A DNA stretch of 64,000 nucleotides from Citrobacter amalonaticus (GTDB taxonomy: Bacteria > Pseudomonadota > Gammaproteobacteria > Enterobacterales > Enterobacteriaceae), in contig NZ_AP024585.1 of NCBI RefSeq assembly GCF_018323885.1, positions 4,154,001-4,218,000 on the forward strand, given 5' to 3'. A program made the translations under genes and the position numbers. Shown here piece after piece: positions 37,185 to 45,690 of this stretch. The notes beneath the pieces were generated by a model. The model did not search any database and had not been told where the DNA came from. It saw only the letters and a list, made by a program, of their open reading frames with translations. How positions within the stretch are numbered: position 1 is the stretch's first letter; each line of letters starts with the position of its first letter.

Positions 37185-37928
37185 TTAGCCCTGCTGCGCC
37201 GGTGGAAGCGCTTTGCAGGTGTTGCCATCGCAACGAAACTTCAGCTCCGGGTGTCCGCCATAGTCGTTCACGTACATCATGGAAAACTGGCTGACATTTC
37301 CGTCCGTTACCGCAAACTGCTGGCTCGATTTGGGCGCGATCATGATCCCCGGGAATTGGGTGATCTTCTGTCCGGCCCCTTTGGACAACCCAAGGATCGT
37401 GACGTAGTAAGGCGTTGGATTCTGTACCGTCATCTGGTTGCCGTTTTTCTGGAACACCACCTGGTCCTGCCAGATTTCACTCCGGGTCTTCGGGATCACC
37501 GCCGCCGGGCGGTAAAACAGCTTGATGCGCGACTGCATGGCCAGTTGCAGCGTATTCGGTTTATCCGGCTTCGGCGGGATCTCCCGGACGTTGAGGTAGA
37601 ACAGGCTTTCTCTGTCCTGCGGCAGCTTTTCGATCCCGGCGGTTTTGGTGACGCGCGCGATCCCTTTCTGCCCTCCGTTGATTCGCTGTAGCGGCGGTAA
37701 CACAATCAGCGGCGAGGTAATCTTGTTGCCCTTTTCATCCTCGACCCACGACTGGGCGAGGAAGGGAATATCCGGGCTGGTATTGGACAGATTGGCGCTC
37801 GATGAGGCCTCTTTCTCCGTAATAATGACGCGGGTCCGATCCAGAGAGACCCCCGCCTGCGCGTAGCCGCCAATCATGCTCAGCGCCCACGCCGCCATCA
37901 GATATCCGCTATGTCTTTTCTTGCTCAT
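37185..37928 (-). CDS. Periplasmic fimbrial chaperone (second operon)
   Basis: 247 residues: signal peptide (to YAQA), two Ig-like domains with VSLDRTRVIITEKEASSSAN, PPLQRINGGQKGIARVTK and FYLNVREIPPKP. The C-terminus carries an extra tail with a cysteine pair (FRCDGNTCKALPPAQQG), as in some FGL/pi-type chaperones. It follows the usher gene by 42 bases, with the ribosome site AAAAGGCC before the ATG. Confidence 0.93.
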   Translation of the reverse strand: MSKKRHSGYLMAAWALSMIGGYAQAGVSLDRTRVIITEKEASSSANLSNTSPDIPFLAQSWVEDEKGNKITSPLIVLPPLQRINGGQKGIARVTKTAGIEKLPQDRESLFYLNVREIPPKPDKPNTLQLAMQSRIKLFYRPAAVIPKTRSEIWQDQVVFQKNGNQMTVQNPTPYYVTILGLSKGAGQKITQFPGIMIAPKSSQQFAVTDGNVSQFSMMYVNDYGGHPELKFRCDGNTCKALPPAQQG

Positions 37929-37970
37929 TTTTGGCCTTTTATTACAGTGAGATAACTCGTTCTGTCGGGA

Positions 37971-40454
37971 TTAACGACACGGCAGAAGCGTGTTCGCCGA
38001 TCCGTTGTTTGCGCCTGGCGGGATCGTCACCTGACATTGCTGTTTACCGCCCCACATCACGTTCAGCGTTTCGTTCGCATTGACTCCCGCAAGCCAGGCT
38101 TGCCCGTCTTCCAGCACCATCGCGACGCTTACGCCATCGGTGTTGTAAATTTCCGCGCCGAATGGCGGGACGCTGCCATCCGTGAGGCGTAGCGTCCCCA
38201 TCATCTTCATCCCCTTCGCCATACCGAAGGCCTGATAGCCAATCGCGCCTTCCGTCAGGGTTGTCGTGCTGATGGCTTTTGACGGTTCGATGTCGCTGTC
38301 CATCGCATCCACGTCCACGCGGGTGTCAAAACTGTTGTAGCTCACCACATCCGGCACCACGGCAATGCCGTAGCCGTTAGTCCGCGACTTCTTGCCGTTA
38401 AGCGGCACGCCGCCAATGCCATTGGTATCCACCATAACGCGCGCCGTGTTGATCGTTGCGCCGCTGTTATGCATCGCGGCACCGTGGCGGGTTGCCGTGA
38501 AGCCACCGCGCAGGGTCGTGCTCAGCGCCATGTACTGGCTCTGCTGATAGCTGGCATTGGTATTGATTTCCGCCAGTTGCGAACGATGCTGGTAATAACC
38601 GTCAACGCTGGCGTTACCGCTCTGGCTGGCACCGGCACGAATACGCCACAAGTTGTTGTAATCACTGTTGTCGGTGTAGGACGCCATCGGACTGGTTTTG
38701 CCGTTGTTGGTCTGGATATCCAGACCCGCCCATTTGTTGTCGCCAATCGGCACCGACAGCGAGAAGGAGATCGAATCGTCTTTGCGCCCTTTGTAATCGG
38801 TACGGTAAGCGGAAAGGTTGGCGGTGATACCGTTGATGTCGCCAATGCGGAAGGCGCGCCCCACCGACATGCCGTAACGATCCTGGCTACGCTTATCCCA
38901 GTAGTTCTGGTGCGTCCAGGTCAGGAAGACGGTCGTCGCCTTCCCTGCTTCGCCAGCCCAGAAGGTTTTATTCCCGGTGATGGTATAGAGCTCTTTTTCA
39001 CGCCCGATGTGGTCGTATCCCTGATAGCGTTCATCGAGATACTGCGCCATTGTGCGGAAGTCTTCCTGCGAGAAGCGGTAGCCCGCAAAGGTAATAGAGC
39101 TGTTGTATTCGTCGAAGGTTTTCGCGTAGCTCAGCTTGTAAGAGGTTCCTTTCAGCCGGTTGCCGTCTGGCTCACGGCTCCACGACTCGGTGGCGTCAAT
39201 GGAAATAGCGCCAAACGCATAGAGATCGCGCCCGATACCCAACGACGCCGCGGTGTACTCTTCACCTGAAGACTGTAAGCCGCCATACAGCGACCACGCG
39301 TTACTGACCCCCCATGAGAAATCGCCGGAAAGGAACGTTGGGCCCTGCATTTTATGGTTGTAACGGGACGGCGTACCGCCTGAGATGTTGTAACGAACGT
39401 AGCCCGGACGCGTGAGATACGGAATATTGGCGGTGTTCACCTGGAAAGTGGAGACCGAGCCGTCCTGTTCTTCGACGCGTACATCGAGCGTGCCACGCAC
39501 TGAACTGCGCAAATCCTGAATGTTGAACGGCCCGGCGGGTACGGTCGTTTCATAGATGACGCGCCCACTCTGGCTGACGGTCACTTTGGCGTTGGTACGG
39601 GCGATACCATGAATTTCAGGGGCATAGCCCTGTAACGCCGGTGGCAGCATCCGCTCATCGCTGGCAAGGTTGACCCCGGTAAAACGCACGGTATCGAAAA
39701 CCTGCGAATTCAGGTAGATCTCACCCAGCGTCAGTTTCGCCGCCATCATCGGCAAAGGACGGTAGGCGTAGATCTGATTCCAGTCGAAATCGAATTGATG
39801 GTTCTGGCTGTAATAGCTGGTCTGATATTCACCGCGCACACGCCAGCCGCCGATGTTCGCGCCCGCCTGGCCATAGCCTGAAACCGCGCTGTAGTTTTCC
39901 TGGCCGTTAAACTGGCGGGTGAGTTGCCCGTTGAGGCTGTAATCAAACAGAAGACCCGCGATCCCTTCATCCCAGCGCTCAGGCGGCGTCCAGTTCGGAT
40001 CGTTATACTTCATCCACGCCTGCGGCACGGTAATTTCAAGCACGCCGGCATAGTTGCTTAATTTCGCCCCTGGCAGACTTTGCAGGGAATAGCAGTTCTC
40101 ATAGAGCTGGGTGACCTGCGCGCGGGCCTCATCTTTCAGCGCCAGTTTGTCCAGCAGGTCGCCGCTGATGCACGGCAGCGTGCGCTTGCCTTCAGGAGCC
40201 TCGATATAACGAATTTTCTCCTGACCGACCGGCTGACCGTTAATACGGATATCCAACAAATAATCACCAGGCGTGACATAGTTGTCGGTTGCAAAACGCG
40301 ACAGATCAATCTGCGTGCGCTCCGCTGCATCCAGGACATCGGTATTAAACTCAACGCTCTCCTCAGCACTGGTTGTCGCTGCATAGCAGCTATTCATTAC
40401 CAGAAGAGCAATCATCGTTATAGGGGTTTTTATTTTTACCGACATGATTTTCAT
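37971..40454 (-). CDS. Outer-membrane fimbrial usher (second operon)
   Basis: 827 residues with signal peptide (to CYA), chaperone-binding N-domain (VEFNTDVLDAAERTQIDLSR), barrel and plug landmarks (PERWDEGIAGLLFDYSLNGQ; LQGYAPEIHGIARTNAKVTV; TTVPAGPFNIQDLRSSVRG) and C-terminal domains with a cysteine pair (QQCQVTIPPG, LLPCR). Full length. The start could also be the ATG at 40442. Only moderately similar to the usher at 13523, so the two operons are not a recent duplication. Confidence 0.93.
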   Translation of the reverse strand: MKIMSVKIKTPITMIALLVMNSCYAATTSAEESVEFNTDVLDAAERTQIDLSRFATDNYVTPGDYLLDIRINGQPVGQEKIRYIEAPEGKRTLPCISGDLLDKLALKDEARAQVTQLYENCYSLQSLPGAKLSNYAGVLEITVPQAWMKYNDPNWTPPERWDEGIAGLLFDYSLNGQLTRQFNGQENYSAVSGYGQAGANIGGWRVRGEYQTSYYSQNHQFDFDWNQIYAYRPLPMMAAKLTLGEIYLNSQVFDTVRFTGVNLASDERMLPPALQGYAPEIHGIARTNAKVTVSQSGRVIYETTVPAGPFNIQDLRSSVRGTLDVRVEEQDGSVSTFQVNTANIPYLTRPGYVRYNISGGTPSRYNHKMQGPTFLSGDFSWGVSNAWSLYGGLQSSGEEYTAASLGIGRDLYAFGAISIDATESWSREPDGNRLKGTSYKLSYAKTFDEYNSSITFAGYRFSQEDFRTMAQYLDERYQGYDHIGREKELYTITGNKTFWAGEAGKATTVFLTWTHQNYWDKRSQDRYGMSVGRAFRIGDINGITANLSAYRTDYKGRKDDSISFSLSVPIGDNKWAGLDIQTNNGKTSPMASYTDNSDYNNLWRIRAGASQSGNASVDGYYQHRSQLAEINTNASYQQSQYMALSTTLRGGFTATRHGAAMHNSGATINTARVMVDTNGIGGVPLNGKKSRTNGYGIAVVPDVVSYNSFDTRVDVDAMDSDIEPSKAISTTTLTEGAIGYQAFGMAKGMKMMGTLRLTDGSVPPFGAEIYNTDGVSVAMVLEDGQAWLAGVNANETLNVMWGGKQQCQVTIPPGANNGSANTLLPCR

Positions 40455-40508
40455 CCCGAATAAATCCGTTAAAAACGTCCTGCTTCCTGCCAGGTTATTG
40501 TTATGCTG

Positions 40509-41057
40509 TTAGTGGTAATCCATAAAAAACTGCGCAACGGCAGTAAACTCGCCCGCTTTTATATATTTTTGAACCGGTACCAGCGATGCGGAAAATTTTA
40601 AAACGTTATCGGTCTCGCTCAGTTCATATTCCGGAGAGGGTTGACCCAGCGTTAATATTTCACCCTGACTGTCACGTAGACGAATACCAAAGCCATCGGC
40701 GTCACCACTGACTAATAATGTGGTGGGATCGGATGCCGCCGCATTGCCCATAAAAGTGACCGAAGCATAAGGATAAAGTGAACCATCGTTGCCTCGTTTC
40801 ACCACGGAACATCCTGTCAGGCGTATCAACACTGGCCGCGTAATATTGCCTTCATCATTACGATTAATCAGGCTGGCAGAAACATTACCAAACTCAACCT
40901 CTATATCCCGACTGTTCGGGTCAAGGCTGCATGCCGCCTCAATCAGTTCACCGCTCATGGCTAATTTACCCGGCGTGACGGTGGATGCTGAAACCGAAGC
41001 CGACCCGACCAGAGCGCAAAAATAGACGGCAATGAGGAGCGTATTGTTTATTTTCAC
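40509..41057 (-). CDS. Minor fimbrial subunit, PapH/FimI position (second operon)
   Basis: 182 residues from a GTG at 41057 with GGAGGGACAAA before it; the upstream ATG frame gives no signal peptide. Signal peptide (to SVSA), pilin domain with AACSLDPNSRDIEVEFGNVS and TGCSVVKRG cysteines, C-terminal AVAQFFMDYH. Its place between major subunit and usher is that of the anchoring subunit in P-type operons (papA-papH-papC-papD), which suggests a similar role. Confidence 0.85.
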   Translation of the reverse strand: MKINNTLLIAVYFCALVGSASVSASTVTPGKLAMSGELIEAACSLDPNSRDIEVEFGNVSASLINRNDEGNITRPVLIRLTGCSVVKRGNDGSLYPYASVTFMGNAAASDPTTLLVSGDADGFGIRLRDSQGEILTLGQPSPEYELSETDNVLKFSASLVPVQKYIKAGEFTAVAQFFMDYH

Positions 41058-41125
41058 TTTGTCCCTCCCTGGTCTACGGTGGAGAAAGTGCGGGAACACG
41101 CCCCGCACTCATCACTTCAGGTCAA

Positions 41126-41656
41126 TTACTGGTACGCAATCTCGAAGTTCACGGTGGACTGGAAGGAACCAGCAGCCACGGTTGCGCTTGCGCTTTCTGC
41201 TTTCACATAGGCCACAAACGGAATGGTGTTGGTGCCATTAACCAGCTGGACAGGTGTTGTTGCAGTGCCCCACACCACATCCTGGCTGGCGCTGTCACGC
41301 AGGCCGATACCCGCACCAGACGCGGTGCCTGAAGTAAAGGCCGCCAGAGTGGCGTCAGTTGGGTTGGTGCTGGTCGGGGTGTAAGTCACTTCTGCAGTTT
41401 GCGCTACCGTGATGTCGCAGTGCTGCAGTTCGATGTTCTGGTGTACGTTTCCGGCGCGAGCACCGTTAGCCAGTGCAGAAACAGGAATCTGACCAAAATC
41501 AACGGTCACCGGGCTTGAACCTGGTGCCAGACCACAGGCGGTATTTACCAGTTCACCCTGGAATTCAATCACACCGTTCGTTGTGTCAGCTAAAACAGAC
41601 ATAGAACCCAGAGCGGCGCTGAACGCAACAGCCATAGCAACTTTATTCATTTTCAT
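41126..41656 (-). CDS. Major fimbrial subunit (second operon)
   Basis: 176 residues from the ATG at 41656, with AGGAAATTGTT before it. Signal peptide (KMNKVAMAVAFSAALGSMSV, cleavage after LA), then DTTNGVIEFQGELVNTACGL, a second cysteine in LQHCDIT and the C-terminal STVNFEIAYQ zipper, as in FimA/PapA pilins. First gene of the operon 41656 to 34931: major subunit, anchor subunit, usher, chaperone, minor subunit, adhesin, minor subunit, then the LuxR-type regulator. Confidence 0.92.
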   Translation of the reverse strand: MKMNKVAMAVAFSAALGSMSVLADTTNGVIEFQGELVNTACGLAPGSSPVTVDFGQIPVSALANGARAGNVHQNIELQHCDITVAQTAEVTYTPTSTNPTDATLAAFTSGTASGAGIGLRDSASQDVVWGTATTPVQLVNGTNTIPFVAYVKAESASATVAAGSFQSTVNFEIAYQ

Positions 41657-42079
41657 AACAATTTCCTGTTTGTACCAATATCCTGAGAAATAAAGAGTCA
41701 TCACGTCGCATTCGTTATTTCGTCCTGCTGTAATCAACTCTTGGTTTTGTTCTGGAAATGTCCTGGCAATAATTAAAAATGCAATAATATTAATTACCAC
41801 CACTCCTTTGAACTGATGAAAATGCTACCAAATCAAAATTTCCACACAAAGCACTACATTTGCTGTGGGATAGATACGCATTGTTAACTCGCAGGGAAAG
41901 GAAAGGTGGATTTATATCTCGCGAAGTGGTGTGATAAATCCGAAATACATGACGGGTTTTAGCGGATATAGAATTCAAAAGCGGAGAAGAGATTAGGATA
42001 ATTCCCGATAATACCGGAAATAAAATAATGATTCAGTAAATTATTGGAATAGTTAAGGTGAAAATATCAACAGTAGAGC
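41657..42079. other. Promoter region of the second fimbrial operon
   Basis: An AT-rich gap of about 420 bases between the YhaV-type toxin gene and the major pilin, both on the minus strand. I find no recombinase-type inverted repeats (as in fimS), no paired GATC sites and no other gene. The fimbrial promoter is probably within it, but no box is clear. Confidence 0.5.
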
Positions 42080-42556
42080 TCAAAGATGTTCCTTCCCGTC
42101 GTTTTGACAAGCCTGAAGCAAACTTAGCCAGTCGTCGGGTGGATTCCCCTCATCGAGCATTTTCCCGAAAATCTTATAGGCATCGGTCTTGCTGCCGTAG
42201 GTGCGCAATGGCCCTTCATCATTCACCCATGCGATGACAATGATCTTACTCTCGAGACTATAACGGAAAAATAAGCGATACCGTCCCCCACCAAACTTCG
42301 CTCTCGACCAGTCTGTATAAGCTTTCCCTATACTGTCACCAGGCAGGTAAACAGAAGCTCGGGGTTCGTGGGTAATGTTGGCAATGGATTTCAATAAATG
42401 CGCCAGCACCTTGGTCTCTTTCTTCTTCTGGAAAACAATGGGATCTGGAAACCTGTGCTTAAGGTCTTCAACACGTGCGACCAGCGCGTTGTATTGATCG
42501 ATAAAACAGGGATGAGCGTAGATCGTCCACCCGTTCAGCCATGTGGGAAAATCCAT
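42080..42556 (-). CDS. yhaV: Type II toxin YhaV (RelE-like ribonuclease)
   Basis: 158 residues (E. coli YhaV 154). Ribosome-dependent mRNA-cleaving toxin neutralised by PrlF. The ATG at 42556 follows the antitoxin stop by four bases. Conserved YhaV segments: MDFPTWLNGWTIYAHPCFID, DWSRAKFGGGRYRLFFRYS, the NDEGPLRTYGSKTDAYKIFG stretch and GNPPDDWLSLL. It appears complete. In E. coli this pair sits elsewhere on the chromosome, so here it is probably part of the accessory region. Confidence 0.9.
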   Translation of the reverse strand: MDFPTWLNGWTIYAHPCFIDQYNALVARVEDLKHRFPDPIVFQKKKETKVLAHLLKSIANITHEPRASVYLPGDSIGKAYTDWSRAKFGGGRYRLFFRYSLESKIIVIAWVNDEGPLRTYGSKTDAYKIFGKMLDEGNPPDDWLSLLQACQNDGKEHL

Positions 42557-42560
42557 TTTT

Positions 42561-42896
42561 TCAGTCTTCGTCGCTGATTTCATCATCAAGATTGACGTCG
42601 ATACCATCAACCAGTTCATAGCCACGGGATAAATCCAGCTTCTTCAGCGTTTGTGGGTTATTCGCCACATCCTGTGATAAGAAGTCCAGGAATGATCGCA
42701 TCACACCGTCCTCCGTTGCTTCACTGTATTTTGAAAGCAGTACTTCACCCGTGGAAAGCAATGTGTAATGAATACGATCACCACTGCGAAGATGTAAAGC
42801 GTCCCTGATCGACGCAGGGATAGTCGTTTGATGTCGTTCCGTCAATTTAGAATCCGCTTCAATGGCAATGTCTTCAGATCGAACATAGGCGAACAT
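42561..42896 (-). CDS. prlF: Antitoxin PrlF (SohA), AbrB-type
   Basis: 111 residues, the E. coli length. The N-terminal AbrB/SpoVT swapped-hairpin domain contains SKLTERHQTTIPASIRDALH and LRSGDRIHYTLLSTGEVLL; the acidic C-terminal tail (DLSRGYELVDGIDVNLDDEI) wraps the toxin in the characterised pair. It represses its own promoter; a palindromic operator candidate lies directly upstream. Confidence 0.9.
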   Translation of the reverse strand: MFAYVRSEDIAIEADSKLTERHQTTIPASIRDALHLRSGDRIHYTLLSTGEVLLSKYSEATEDGVMRSFLDFLSQDVANNPQTLKKLDLSRGYELVDGIDVNLDDEISDED

Positions 42897-42929
42897 ATTT
42901 ATCCCTTTGCGTTACTGTGTACAAATTTT

Positions 42930-42990
42930 AAACGCATTGTAGGCTCGCCAGAAAAACAATGCAAACGCATTGCAATGTAGTTGCATTGTT
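42930..42990. promoter_or_regulatory. Likely operator/promoter of prlF-yhaV
   Basis: Repeats of a TGCATTG-type word: CGCATTGT near 42933, then ACAATGCAA (42956-42964), CGCATTGCAATG, and TTGCATTGT (42981-42989), the outer pair forming a 9-base inverted repeat. It lies 40-95 bases before the antitoxin ATG, as expected for autoregulation. Confidence 0.6.
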
Positions 42991-43110
42991 AGCAAAGAAC
43001 TCACGGAGCTGAACGTTACACTCAGAAACTCGCAATGACAGAGGATTCAAAGCCTATAAAGGAGGAAAAGATCAAAACGGGAAGCCGTCTCGCAAATTCG
43101 GGCGGAAGGA

Positions 43111-43647
43111 TTATTTCAGACTGACGGCATCAACATGACACTGTACCCGGCATTCACCGCAGCCGGTACAACGCTCGCTGTCCAGCACAGGGATCCCCGT
43201 CGCGCCGAGGGTACAGGCCAGTTCGGGGCATGCCTCAACACACTGGTTACACGAGCGCACTGGATTAACGCAGGCAGCGCTGAACGTTGGCCGCAGGCCT
43301 GTATCAAAACGCGCCTGTACGCACAGCGCGTCACTCGGGCATGCGGCAATGCACGCCCCACAGCCATCGCAACTGGCATAATCAATAGCCAGTTGCGGGT
43401 AGCCGTCTTCGTGACGGGTCAGAATCCCCATCGGGCATGCATCGATACACTGGTTGCATCGGGTACATTGCGCGATGAACTGCGCATCAGGCACGGCTCC
43501 CGGTGGCAACGAATGCGCAAGTTGAGGCACCGATACCCCCTCCGGCGCAGTGTGCTTTGCCGCACTGACAAACGCGCGAAACAGCCCACGCCGACTGACG
43601 TGCCGATGCGTCATCAGCGCCTGATAATATTTCTCTGACTTGTTCAT
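43111..43647 (-). CDS. NapF-like ferredoxin (multi-[4Fe-4S] protein)
   Basis: 178 residues from the ATG at 43647, overlapping the chaperone stop (ATGA). Iron-sulfur motifs are CTRCNQCIDACP, CDGCGACIAACP, a cysteine-rich SCNQCVEACP and CTGCGECRVQCH. The N-terminus has basic residues (HVSRRGLFRAF), as in NapF, which helps mature a cytoplasmic molybdoenzyme. In this operon it probably serves the DMSO-reductase-like catalytic subunit, by electron supply or cofactor maturation. Confidence 0.85.
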   Translation of the reverse strand: MNKSEKYYQALMTHRHVSRRGLFRAFVSAAKHTAPEGVSVPQLAHSLPPGAVPDAQFIAQCTRCNQCIDACPMGILTRHEDGYPQLAIDYASCDGCGACIAACPSDALCVQARFDTGLRPTFSAACVNPVRSCNQCVEACPELACTLGATGIPVLDSERCTGCGECRVQCHVDAVSLK

Positions 43648-44240
43648 CCGAAGTACAGCCGTTTCACCGCAGGTTGTAGCGCGCGTTGCTGCTCCATCTC
43701 CTGCAGATAACACGCCGTTACGGCGGCAAGACGCGCATAGAACGGGCTCACCGCGCTGTCCTGCACGCGTTCCAGATAGCGATATCCCCACGGCAGCAGA
43801 TGCACTGCGAATAATTGATTTACCGCCGCGTCTTTACCGGCCTCCAGCAGCGCACTACTGGCTAACAGCATCAGGCCAAACTGATCTTCGGGTTCGCTCT
43901 GGCGCGAGTCAAATGCCATTCCCTGCGACTGTAAAAACGCGCGGTATTCCGCGGTGGTATCGCCCATCAGCAGATTATCGCGCTCCAGCCAGACGGAACC
44001 CCATGGCGGCGCGGGCATATCCCCTTGCCCTTCGAACAGCACGGAAAATTGCCACGCCAGTTCTTCATCATCCGGCAGCGGCCAGTCAGCACACAGCCTG
44101 GCAATCTGCACCGGATCGCGCCACGGATACAGATCGGGCAGCATGGGCAGACTGTCGAACAGCGCTTTCACCTCCGGTCGTCCGGGAGAGTAATAAAACA
44201 GTGCACCGAGGATCCTCGGTAATACAGCATCGGGGGTCAT
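43644..44240 (-). CDS. TorD/DmsD-family redox enzyme maturation chaperone
   Basis: 198 residues from the ATG at 44240, preceded by AGGAGCCAGAG. All-helical TorD fold with the family motif FEGQGDMPAPPWGSVWLERD near residue 85 and PEDQFGLMLLASSALLE. It binds the twin-arginine signal of the catalytic subunit and guards cofactor insertion before Tat export. It lies 44 bases after the membrane-anchor gene. Confidence 0.9.
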   Translation of the reverse strand: MTPDAVLPRILGALFYYSPGRPEVKALFDSLPMLPDLYPWRDPVQIARLCADWPLPDDEELAWQFSVLFEGQGDMPAPPWGSVWLERDNLLMGDTTAEYRAFLQSQGMAFDSRQSEPEDQFGLMLLASSALLEAGKDAAVNQLFAVHLLPWGYRYLERVQDSAVSPFYARLAAVTACYLQEMEQQRALQPAVKRLYFG

Positions 44241-44284
44241 CTCTGGCTCCTCCTGAAAACAGAGCGGCCGAAGCCGCTCACAGG

Positions 44285-45058
44285 TTACATCGGTAACGTC
44301 CACAGATTGTAGAACGCAATCCTGCCCACTAGCTCAGCCACGATGACGACCACGGCGGTCATCGCCAGAACCGTGACACTGGACTTCAACCGCGCCCAGG
44401 TCACCACCCCAACAATGCCCAGCGCCAGCAGCGCCGCTTGTGCGGTAAACCAACTGGTTTGCGCCGCCGTTAACGCGTCGTCCGCACTCATCAGCGTCGA
44501 CACATACCCCGGTCGCAGGCAGAAACTTACGAGTATCGCCAGTACGCTCACCAACAGGCCCAGACGCAGCCCGAACAGCCCGGCCAGAATGCCGCCGCCA
44601 ATCAGCGGCGTCAGCACCATCATCACCGTCGTATACGAGGTGCGCCAGGTAACCACCGTCGGCAACTGGTAGATTTGCGGGATCGCCAGAATAAAGACCA
44701 CGCCCACCACCGCCGCCAGCCATACCAGCGCTTTACACAGCGCAGTCGCGCCACGGTTAAGCAGCAGACCGAGAGAACCCAGCCCGCCAAGCGTGGCAAA
44801 CACTGCCGACAGTACAATTTCGTTGCTCATCGGCGAATGACCCACGCGCAGCAGCATATTCAGCGCACGCAGCGGTTGTCCGACGTGGATTACCCCCAGC
44901 AGCACCCCAACCCCAAACAGACACATGACACAGAACAGGCCGACGGCCATCCGCCGCGCCTCGATCTGCCCCAGGGTGCCGCCAATCAGCAGCAGAATAA
45001 ATGCCCCCACTGCGCTTTGGGTAAAGACGGTAAAAAAGACCAGCGGTAACTCATGCAT
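44285..45058 (-). CDS. DmsC-family membrane anchor of DMSO-type reductase
   Basis: 257 residues, about eight transmembrane helices; begins MHELPLVFFTVFTQSAVGAF as in DmsC/YnfH. It anchors the A and B subunits in the inner membrane and oxidises menaquinol. Conserved HVGQPLRALNMLLRVGHSPM near residue 58 and SNEIVLSAVF follow. The start overlaps the FeS-subunit gene by eight bases. Confidence 0.92.
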   Translation of the reverse strand: MHELPLVFFTVFTQSAVGAFILLLIGGTLGQIEARRMAVGLFCVMCLFGVGVLLGVIHVGQPLRALNMLLRVGHSPMSNEIVLSAVFATLGGLGSLGLLLNRGATALCKALVWLAAVVGVVFILAIPQIYQLPTVVTWRTSYTTVMMVLTPLIGGGILAGLFGLRLGLLVSVLAILVSFCLRPGYVSTLMSADDALTAAQTSWFTAQAALLALGIVGVVTWARLKSSVTVLAMTAVVVIVAELVGRIAFYNLWTLPM

Positions 45059-45677
45059 GGCGCACCTCCCCCATGTTCATAATGGCCCCTTCCTTATCGC
45101 CCGTAGGTTTGGCCTTCGGATGCGGCTTAATGATGAGGTTAGGATGGGTAAACGACGCGGCGGGTAGTGGCGCAATTTCGTTCTCGCTACCGTATTTCGC
45201 GCGCAGTTCATCGATTGGGCCGAAATCCAGCGCTCGCTGTGGGCAAGAATCCACACAGATGGGGCGCAGATTCTGCTCCAGTCGGTCGAGACAGCCGTCG
45301 CATTTGCGCATGACTTTGGCCTTAGCATCAAACTGCGGCGCGCCATACGGGCAGCGCATCTCGCAATAGCGGCAGCCCACGCAGATACTGTCATCGACCA
45401 GCACCAGACCGTCTTCTTCACGCTTGTGCATCGCGCCGGTCGGGCAGCCTGATACGCAGACTGGCTCATCACAGTGGTTACAGGCGATAGAGAGGTAGTA
45501 GGTAAAGGTGTCGTTGTGCCAGCTTTCTCCTTCTTTCACCCAGCTTCCGCCGCCGTATTCATAGACACGGCGGAATTTCGGGCCGACGTCCAGATCTTTA
45601 TTATCCTTACAACTGACCTGGCAGGTTTTACAGCCTGAGCAGCGCGAGGAGTCAACATAAAAGCCATACTGTTTCAT
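45051..45677 (-). CDS. DmsB-like iron-sulfur subunit
   Basis: 208 residues with four [4Fe-4S] cysteine groups: CSGCKTCQVSCKD, CNHCDEPVCVSGCP, CVGCRYCEMRCPYGAP and CDGCLDRLEQ...CVDSCPQ. It passes electrons from the membrane anchor to the molybdenum site. The start MKQYGFYVDSSRC matches DmsB/YnfG. It follows the catalytic subunit after 13 bases. Confidence 0.95.
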   Translation of the reverse strand: MKQYGFYVDSSRCSGCKTCQVSCKDNKDLDVGPKFRRVYEYGGGSWVKEGESWHNDTFTYYLSIACNHCDEPVCVSGCPTGAMHKREEDGLVLVDDSICVGCRYCEMRCPYGAPQFDAKAKVMRKCDGCLDRLEQNLRPICVDSCPQRALDFGPIDELRAKYGSENEIAPLPAASFTHPNLIIKPHPKAKPTGDKEGAIMNMGEVRHA

Positions 45678-45690
45678 TGCGGATCACTCC

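Noticed and set aside
41657..42079. Invertible fimS-like promoter switch for the second fimbrial operon
   Set aside because: No inverted repeats of suitable length and no FimB/FimE-type recombinase gene in the window.
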